This document shows, piece after piece, positions 5,560-10,111 of a stretch of DNA of 10,111 nucleotides (the first letter of the stretch is position 1; each line of letters begins with the position of its first letter). The stretch comes from JBNAVY01 sp049700195. GTDB lineage: Bacteria; Bacillota; Thermoanaerobacteria; Thermoanaerobacterales; Thermoanaerobacteraceae. The stretch is taken from the NCBI GenBank assembly GCA_049700195.1, contig JBNAVY010000059.1, forward strand, positions 1-10,111, given 5' to 3'. The notes under the pieces are model-generated. The model did not search any database and was not told the DNA's origin. It saw only the letters and a program-made list of their open reading frames with translations. Made by a program: the position numbers and the translations under genes.

Positions 5560-5666
5560 TCTTTGTCTCCTTACTTATAAGTTATTTTAACTACTTTTTA
5601 TTATCTTAAACTGTTTATAATATCTTTTTAATAAGACTGGTATTAAATTGCTTATTTGGTCTTAGA

Positions 5667-5695
5667 ATTATATTGCCTACAGATAAGGTATTTAA
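5667..5695 (-). promoter_or_regulatory. Possible promoter of the TAC-like locus
   Basis: On the minus strand TTAAAT (5690-5695) and TATAAT (5667-5672) are 17 bp apart, about 108 bp upstream of the interrupted ORF. The -10 is perfect but the -35 is weak. Confidence 0.35.
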
Positions 5696-5717
5696 GAATA
5701 GAATCTTCACGGTTCTA

Positions 5718-5855
5718 CTATAAAACCGTAATTACTTGTTGATGAAATACTTTGCTAATATAGTAAAATGCAATAAGTCCAATTTCTAATATTAAAATCG
5801 TTATAAGCAAATAAATAATTAAAGAATTTTTAGAATCCTTTTTCCCCTCTCCCAT
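5718..5855 (-). CDS. 45-aa single-pass membrane peptide
   Basis: Small ORF with ATG at 5853-5855 and an AAAGGGGT ribosome binding site at about 8-bp spacing. It begins MGEGKKDSKN (charged), continues with one strongly hydrophobic helix at about 11-34 (SLIIYLLITILILEIGLIAF and following residues), and ends at tandem TAG stops. The lysine-rich N-terminus before the helix favours an N-in topology. It lies 36 bp after the FxLYD-like remnant and may have belonged to the same unit. No family recognised; small hydrophobic peptides of this form include type I toxins and membrane accessory peptides, but nothing here decides between them. Confidence 0.5.
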   Translation of the reverse strand: MGEGKKDSKNSLIIYLLITILILEIGLIAFYYISKVFHQQVITVL

Positions 5856-5891
5856 GCTTGTTTACCCCTTTTAATCAAGATACCAGTTTAT

Positions 5892-6108
5892 TCAAGTTAT
5901 TTTTATATGATCAGCATTTGAAATCCCATAGTGTATATTGTAAAAACTTCCTTTTTGCAATGGTAATAAATAAACTGGATATACATATGTATTAGCGTTT
6001 ACAACGGTGTTTCCAGTAGCATCATATATGGTATAATAAATTTCCACTTCATATATAGGTTTTGTGGCTACATTTTAATTTCCCTTCTATCACAAAATCC
6101 CCTCTTAA
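5892..6108 (-). pseudogene. FxLYD-like domain remnant, frameshifted
   Basis: Two frames together give one beta-sandwich domain. GDFVIEGKLK comes first, and after a shift in the A-run at 6073-6076 comes NVATKPIYEVEIYYTIYDAT followed by GNTVVNANTYVYPVYLLPLQ, ending at TGA 5892-5894. The pattern (vxGxVkNxxxkPixxVxvxyxlYDxxGNxV...lxPlxxG) fits the FxLYD domain found in extracellular or membrane-anchored proteins. No signal peptide or start codon remains; stops occur directly upstream. The product would have been surface-located. Confidence 0.5.
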
Positions 6109-6293
6109 ATCTTATCAAACTGCATAAACAATAAAAAGGTATTTTTTACTTTTCCCTGCAGACACTACAAATTGAAAAAATCTTAGAAACATATGTTTAA
6201 ACTATAAAATAGGTTAAACATTTAAACCCTACTTAATTAAACATTTAAAAAATAATTATATATTATCCTCACAAATATTCATTCTTTTTCTTT
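6109..6293. other. AT-rich spacer with short direct repeats
   Basis: No convincing gene. It carries a 13-bp direct repeat, TTAAACATTTAAA, at 6214-6226 and 6237-6249, and a GTTTAAAC palindrome at 6195-6202. On the minus strand an open stretch reading FVVSAGKSKKYLFIVYAV (about 6118-6176) runs in frame, through stops, into the FxLYD remnant and may be another scrap. Confidence 0.4.
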
Positions 6294-6524
6294 TTAAACT
6301 CTTAACAAGACCCTTTCACATCCTGCACCCAAACATGACAATTTAGGTACGTCCCTAAATGTCACATTTTCTATGTATGAATCAATAAGTTTAACATATC
6401 GTTTAGGTTTCCTATGAGTCCAAAAGTAAGTAATAAAAGAAATAACTACAATACCAATGCAAAAAACATCATTAAAATCCGGGATTAATTTTATTATAAA
6501 AAGTACAATTGTTTTAAAAATCAA
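6294..6524 (-). CDS. 76-aa putative membrane protein
   Basis: No family recognised. TTG start at 6522-6524 with GGAG/GAGGT upstream; an in-frame stop lies just before, so no longer form exists. Residues 1-15 (MIFKTIVLFIIKLIP) and 20-37 (VFCIGIVVISFITYFWTH) are two hydrophobic segments, followed by a basic stretch HRKPKRYVK and a soluble tail. The last residues (CLGAGCERVLLRV) look less natural than the rest, so the end may be a truncation or a shift into a foreign frame. It lies 42 bp downstream of the 164-aa gene and is probably in its operon. Confidence 0.45.
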   Translation of the reverse strand: MIFKTIVLFIIKLIPDFNDVFCIGIVVISFITYFWTHRKPKRYVKLIDSYIENVTFRDVPKLSCLGAGCERVLLRV

Positions 6525-6566
6525 AAATCTACCTCACTCCTGCAATATCAACGTAGGCTACAACAC

Positions 6567-7061
6567 TTAAGCATTTGAATAATTGCTTCTTTGTTTTAAG
6601 CTTTTTTCTAATAAATCATCAAAATGTTCAACATCTAGATTAGGAATATTTAAAGACCCCATAATGCTGTCAACTATTTTTTTATATTTTCTACATAACT
6701 TTTTATTCGCTTCATTTATGCATCTTATAAATGAATTATAACCTATAGCATTATTTTCGTATGTAACATATTTTCTGATTAATAAAGAAAATTTATTAAA
6801 TGCATCTGGATATTTAACTCTTAGAAGGTTCACATCTTCTTTCATTTTGCTGTATTTTTCTTCCGCGCTTTCAGGCATCCTTTCTCTCTCGCTTAAAATC
6901 CTGAATAAATCTCTAAATTCATATTTCACTATATCATATGGCCAATCGCCATACTTGTCCATAATAATTGTTAATTCTTCAAAAAAATCTGGTTCTTTTA
7001 CAGCAAAATCATAAATATTTTTTACCACTTTATCTTCATTATATAAATTCAAACAAATCAC
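6567..7061 (-). CDS. Unknown 161-164-aa helical protein
   Basis: No family recognised. The protein is predicted mostly helical and charged, with no signal peptide or membrane segment; it includes DKYGDWPYDIVKYEFRDL (35-52) and a Lys/Arg-rich C-terminal half. The GTG at 7059-7061 leaves no room for a ribosome binding site. A TTG three codons later (7050-7052) sits 5 bp after GGGGTGA and is the better start, giving 161 aa. The gene begins just after the manC remnant and precedes the 76-aa membrane ORF. Unlike its neighbours it is uninterrupted. Confidence 0.6.
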   Translation of the reverse strand: MICLNLYNEDKVVKNIYDFAVKEPDFFEELTIIMDKYGDWPYDIVKYEFRDLFRILSERERMPESAEEKYSKMKEDVNLLRVKYPDAFNKFSLLIRKYVTYENNAIGYNSFIRCINEANKKLCRKYKKIVDSIMGSLNIPNLDVEHFDDLLEKSLKQRSNYSNA

Positions 7062-7074
7062 CCCGCTGCTTATA

Positions 7075-7650
7075 TTACAAATACTCTCTCTTTTTCTCTT
7101 TCAATTCCTTCAATATCTCCTTCACATTCTGTACCTTATCCTTTGAACATATCAATAAGGCATCTTCTGTATCTACTACTATTACATCCTCTATTCCGAG
7201 TGTTGCTATAAGTTTTTCATTACCATTTATTATGCATTTTTTTGTATCTACGCTTACAACATTGCCTTTTATTACATTGCCATATTCATCCTTCTCATGT
7301 AATCTCTCTATGGATGTCCAGCTTCCAACGTCGTCCCACCCAAAATCTCCCGGTACTACATATACATTTTTAGCTTTTTCCATTATTCCATAGTCTATTG
7401 ATATGCTTTCAAGTTTTGAATATTCATTGTATAATACTTCTTCTATATCATCTGCATTAAAGTTTTTACTTATATTTTCCAACGCTTTGTGTAAATTAGG
7501 CATGTATTCGTGTATTGCATTTAGTATTGTTGATGTTTCCCATATAAACATGCCACTATTCCAAAGATAAGCTCCTCCTTCTACATATTTTACTCTATAA
7601 TACTCAATCGTTTCTTTTAATCCCTTTTCTAAACTATGCTTCGGTTCTAG
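7075..7650 (-). pseudogene. manC: Chimera: epimerase tail fused to C-terminal half of ManC
   Basis: The larger part is the C-terminal half of mannose-1-phosphate guanylyltransferase, which makes GDP-mannose. YVEGGAYLWNSGMFIWETS (from 7587 down) is the WNSGMF motif; SISIDYGIMEKAKNVYVV and PGDFGWDDVGSW follow, then a complete tail to TAA at 7075. The N-terminal nucleotide-binding half (GGxGxRLWPLS) is missing. In its place, in the same frame, is PKHSLEKGLKETIEYYRV (about 7591-7644), the C-terminal end of an NDP-sugar epimerase, closely like the end of the epimerase at 9902. The frame opens at the glycosyltransferase stop and has no start with a ribosome binding site; the first ATG is internal to ManC (7549-7551). 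No activity is expected. Confidence 0.85.
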
Positions 7651-7661
7651 TATAGTTATAA

Positions 7662-8888
7662 TTAAAATCTTATTGTCTTATCCCATACCAGCTCAATCTT
7701 TTTAAAACTATTTCTTATTTGCAATATATACCCCTTTAAAACTAAATAAATCCAAAATTGTGCGTAAGTAAAATACATTAAAACAGCAAAAAGAATATTT
7801 GTAAGGCTTATTTCGTTCTCTGCTACTGCGGAAGCACTAATTTGAACTGTATAAATCCACAAAGTTTCAAACCATAACACAAGCAAAGGAACTTTGTAAT
7901 CAATTGTTAATTTGCCTAATAAACCTAATACAAACCACGCATCAGAAGCTATAACAAGGCTTACAAAAATATAATATATAGATATCATTTGAAGAATATT
8001 AAATTTATTTTTACTTTCTCTCCTTAAGCCTTTATCTTTTATAACTTTCGATATCAAATAAAGATTTCCCTGCATCCATCTTGTTCTTTGTCTAATCCAC
8101 ACTTTTAAGTTTTCCGGTTCTTGTTCCCAAGTAACTGAATCTGTAACAATCGGCAATAAATAATCCTTTGCATAGATCCTCATGGATAATTCAGCATCTT
8201 CCGCTAAAGCATAAGGGTCCCAACCATTAATTTCATTTAACACATTCCTTCTTACAAGCATATTTGTTCCTGTCAACATTCCCAGTTTAAAAAGATTCCA
8301 TCTTCCTGACTGCATAATCAGCTGGAAAACCATAAATTCTAGTCCTATCATTCTTGTTAAACTGTTTTTATACATGTTAATAGTTTTTACATACCCTACT
8401 GCACCAGCATATTTTTTATTTTCAAGAGTTTTACTAACCAATCGTATTAACGCATTTTTATCCGGTTGATTGTCAGCGTCATATACCACTATTAATTCGC
8501 CCTTTGAAATTGACAATCCATAGTTTAAAACTCTTGCTTTGCCTTTAGGGCTACCCAGCGGTACTTTTATATGATGTACATTTTTAAACAAGTTTGCAAA
8601 ATAGTCTGCAATTTCGACTGTTTTATCTGTAGAATTGTCATTTAGCACATAAATATTTAACTCTCCTGTATAATATAAACTTGTCATGGCATCTAATGTT
8701 TCAAAGATTACTTTTTCTTCATTATGAGCAGGAATTAAAATATCTACACTTGGATATATATCTATTTTATTTTCTTCCACTTTTCTTTTAGTTCTATAGA
8801 GTAAGCCAAAAATTGTTAGTACGGAATAGTATAATATTAGCATCCAGAACAATATTGTTACTAAAATTACAAATTTAGGAAACAGCAT
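7662..8888 (-). CDS. Processive family 2 glycosyltransferase (YdaM/BcsA-like)
   Basis: 408-aa membrane glycosyltransferase that probably polymerises an exopolysaccharide from a UDP-sugar and moves it across the membrane. One N-terminal helix (3-30) precedes the GT-A domain. Motifs are VDILIPAHNEE (48-58), LNDNSTDKT (82-90), DAD at 137-139 (metal/UDP), TGTN (206-209), EDAE with the catalytic-base Asp (230-233) and QRTRW (267-271), the QxxRW signature of processive enzymes. Three C-terminal helices follow (300-324, 331-355, 362-386). No PilZ domain is present. ATG 8886-8888 has AAGGAG upstream and overlaps the GGDEF-like gene by 14 bp; the start 26 codons earlier (8966) has no such site. B. subtilis YdaM is the nearest arrangement I know; the sugar is unknown. 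Confidence 0.9.
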   Translation of the reverse strand: MLFPKFVILVTILFWMLILYYSVLTIFGLLYRTKRKVEENKIDIYPSVDILIPAHNEEKVIFETLDAMTSLYYTGELNIYVLNDNSTDKTVEIADYFANLFKNVHHIKVPLGSPKGKARVLNYGLSISKGELIVVYDADNQPDKNALIRLVSKTLENKKYAGAVGYVKTINMYKNSLTRMIGLEFMVFQLIMQSGRWNLFKLGMLTGTNMLVRRNVLNEINGWDPYALAEDAELSMRIYAKDYLLPIVTDSVTWEQEPENLKVWIRQRTRWMQGNLYLISKVIKDKGLRRESKNKFNILQMISIYYIFVSLVIASDAWFVLGLLGKLTIDYKVPLLVLWFETLWIYTVQISASAVAENEISLTNILFAVLMYFTYAQFWIYLVLKGYILQIRNSFKKIELVWDKTIRF

Positions 8889-9705
8889 AAAATTCTTCTC
8901 CTTGTTGAAAATTTTCAATAAACTTTTTAAATTTAGTAAAATCGTTACTAGCTTCTTCGATTTCAATTTTTATATTCTCAGTAACACCTTGATAATTGAT
9001 TTTAGGAGCATTTTCTATATAATCTTTTATCCTATTTACAACTATCTCACTTCCTGCTAGATCGGTATTCTGCAGCAGCACTATTAAAGTATTCTCATTG
9101 AGATATCCAACAATATCAAACTGTTTTCTAATTGATTTTATAATAGCCTCTCCTAAAAACTTTAAAATTGTTTTAGAAGTTTTGGGATTATTATTCACAT
9201 CAAACTTTTTTACACTAACAATTAACAGCTGACCATTCTCTTTTCTTCTTTTCATAGCAGTAAAAATGACTTCAGCTTTATCTATAAATTCTGTTAAAGT
9301 TAATACCCCAATTTCAGGGTTGTACTTTTGCAACTCTTTTATTTTTTTCTCCATTTCTATATTATTATTGATTATTTTTTTAAAATAAATTGACTCAACC
9401 CATATTAAAACTCCTAATAAGACAACTATAAGCTGTTGAATAATAAACTCAAGTTGTGTTAAATTGCTCGAAATTTTAATCCATGCAACTAACACATAAT
9501 AAAATCCTATTGCTAACATTCCTGCTAATAAAAAAGTAAAACTTTTCAGGTTATCATATAAATAAGTGAGTACAGTTAAAGCTGCAAAAAAGATAAGGAA
9601 ATAAGGTTTTAAACTATTAGGTAGGAAATTTAAAAATAAATAGAAAAATACAAATTGAAGAAAAGTTATTAAAGAAAAATTTAAATACATAAGATTTTTT
9701 TTCAT
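8875..9705 (-). CDS. Membrane protein with degenerate GGDEF domain (YdaK-like)
   Basis: 276 aa. Four predicted membrane helices (9-29, 33-50, 55-77, 88-110) are followed by a short coiled coil (112-128) and a GGDEF-fold domain (130-250). The fold is recognisable from LTLTEFIDKAEVIF, LLIVSVKKFDV and the aligned FDIVGYLNENTLIVLLQNTD, but the GGDEF motif is replaced by LNENT (202-206), so diguanylate cyclase activity is excluded. The inhibitory RxxD site is also imperfect (KQFD at 194-197, with Arg at 193). B. subtilis YdaK has the same layout, next to the glycosyltransferase YdaM, and acts as a c-di-GMP receptor for exopolysaccharide synthesis; a similar role here is inference. AAGGTGAG precedes the ATG. 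It overlaps the glycosyltransferase gene by 14 bp. Confidence 0.82.
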   Translation of the reverse strand: MKKNLMYLNFSLITFLQFVFFYLFLNFLPNSLKPYFLIFFAALTVLTYLYDNLKSFTFLLAGMLAIGFYYVLVAWIKISSNLTQLEFIIQQLIVVLLGVLIWVESIYFKKIINNNIEMEKKIKELQKYNPEIGVLTLTEFIDKAEVIFTAMKRRKENGQLLIVSVKKFDVNNNPKTSKTILKFLGEAIIKSIRKQFDIVGYLNENTLIVLLQNTDLAGSEIVVNRIKDYIENAPKINYQGVTENIKIEIEEASNDFTKFKKFIENFQQGEEFYAVS

Positions 9706-9901
9706 AAACTCACCTTGCTTTTATGCTATTTTCGGCTAATCTTTGACATTCTGACTGTATCTTCCATTTTAATAAAATAAATTCTTCATTATATGTAGCA
9801 TTTAATCTTGTTGATTTTTATTATCTTGACAAAAAGTTTGTAATACGCACAATAAATCAAACCATTTCTCTCTTTACTTGTCACCGCAACCTCATCCTCT
9901 A
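9706..9901. other. Intergenic spacer upstream of the YdaK-like gene
   Basis: About 196 bp between the epimerase stop and the YdaK-like gene. A TATAAT on the minus strand (9788-9793) lacks a good -35, and a TTGTCA (9827-9832) lacks a good -10 at 16-18 bp. I see no terminator hairpin with a T-tract and no conserved c-di-GMP riboswitch core. The exopolysaccharide pair may be transcribed from the epimerase operon or from a weak local promoter. Confidence 0.4.
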
Positions 9902-10111
9902 CTATCTCACCTTATAATACTCAATTGTCTCTCTTAATCCCTCTCCCAAACTATATTCTGGCTTCCATCCAAGCACTTTCAATGCCTTTTCATTATCAAG
10001 ATAACTATGTACTATATCTCCCTTTCGAGGCTCTGCATAAATAGGTTCTAAATAAGTATTCATAATTTCATTCATCATCTCAACAAGCTCATTTATACTT
10101 GTAGGCTCACC
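9902..10111 (-). CDS. NDP-sugar epimerase, C-terminal end (partial at window edge)
   Basis: The last 69 codons of an extended short-chain dehydrogenase/reductase-type NAD-dependent epimerase, such as UDP-glucose 4-epimerase. It reads GEPTSINELVEMMNEIM, then EPIYAEPRKGDIVHSYLDN, then KALKVLGWKPEYSLGEGLRE and TIEYYKVR before TAG at 9902-9904. The segments (R/P)kGDi.hs..D..KA and LGW.P.ysl.eGL.ET..Y are diagnostic of the substrate-binding C-terminal domain. The catalytic YxxxK lies outside the window, so the exact substrate cannot be told. It would supply a nucleotide sugar to the surface polysaccharide pathway. A second, diverged copy of its tail sits in the chimera at 7591-7644. Confidence 0.9.
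   Translation of the reverse strand, partial: GEPTSINELVEMMNEIMNTYLEPIYAEPRKGDIVHSYLDNEKALKVLGWKPEYSLGEGLRETIEYYKVR

Noticed and set aside
5709..5729. Inverted repeat ACGGTT/AACCGT as a terminator
   Set aside because: The stem is only six pairs with a nine-base loop and no T-tract follows on either strand.
6195..6249. Repeats of TTAAACATTTAAA as an origin, iteron array or CRISPR
   Set aside because: There are only two copies, in very AT-rich sequence, with no neighbouring replication or cas gene.
6968..7393. A 141-codon plus-strand open frame
   Set aside because: It is the antisense shadow of the manC remnant and the start of the 164-aa gene; its Ser/Phe/Pro-rich composition fits no protein and it has no ribosome binding site.
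7549..7551. ATG as the real start of a short ManC
   Set aside because: It is the Met of the WNSGMF motif in the middle of ManC, with no ribosome binding site at proper distance, and ManC homology continues upstream of it.
8889..8966. A longer N-terminus for the glycosyltransferase
   Set aside because: The extra 26 residues lie fully inside the GGDEF-like gene and are Lys/Leu-rich without homology, while ATG 8886-8888 has an AAGGAG at good spacing and leads straight into the first membrane helix.
9706..9901. c-di-GMP riboswitch upstream of the YdaK-like gene
   Set aside because: I could not find the conserved core of either known c-di-GMP riboswitch class in this spacer.

Overview
The window is low-GC (roughly 30% by eye) and has Gram-positive style ribosome binding sites (AAGGAG/AGGTG), a tandem Spo0A-box-like site, Uma2 and DUF6933-type genes and a YdaK/YdaM-like exopolysaccharide pair. 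Together these point to a spore-forming Bacillota, most likely a clostridial lineage such as the Thermoanaerobacterales. The genus is inference. Nearly all genes lie on the minus strand; the one convincing plus-strand gene is Uma2.

Left part (1-1900): an operon reading leftward, made of a 32-aa upstream ORF, a 350-aa sigma70-family factor and a 153-aa unknown protein. The three are tightly coupled: the upstream ORF overlaps the sigma start, and the ribosome binding site of the 153-aa gene lies in the last sigma codons. Two promoter candidates and two Spo0A-box-like heptamers 10 bp apart precede it. The sigma factor keeps a canonical -35 reading helix but has unusual residues at the -10 recognition and melting positions.

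Middle (1900-7060): an accessory region of small and mostly broken genes. It holds an intact Uma2 nuclease-fold gene, a C-terminally truncated DUF6933 gene and a second 5' scrap of that family, a PIN-domain tail next to a possible antitoxin tail, and a decayed MntA/HepT pair with two frameshifts in mntA, one in hepT and a His-to-Tyr change in the HEPN motif. It also holds an intact GNAT acetyltransferase and a toxin-antitoxin-chaperone (TAC)-like locus: an intact HTH antitoxin overlapping a frameshifted SecB-like chaperone, with an interrupted small ORF in the toxin position. Further right are a 45-aa membrane peptide, a frameshifted FxLYD-like domain and two unidentified ORFs (76 and 164 aa). 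The toxin or toxin-antitoxin-type loci here all look damaged, while GNAT, Uma2 and the HTH gene remain intact.

Right part (7060-10111): a polysaccharide region. From upstream to downstream on the minus strand it has the 3' end of an NDP-sugar epimerase, a four-helix membrane protein with a catalytically dead GGDEF-like domain, and a processive GT2 glycosyltransferase overlapping it by 14 bp. The last two resemble B. subtilis YdaK and YdaM. Straight after the glycosyltransferase stop there is a chimeric scrap in which the tail of a second epimerase is fused in frame to the C-terminal half of mannose-1-phosphate guanylyltransferase. This marks a rearrangement junction that may have removed the rest of the exopolysaccharide operon.
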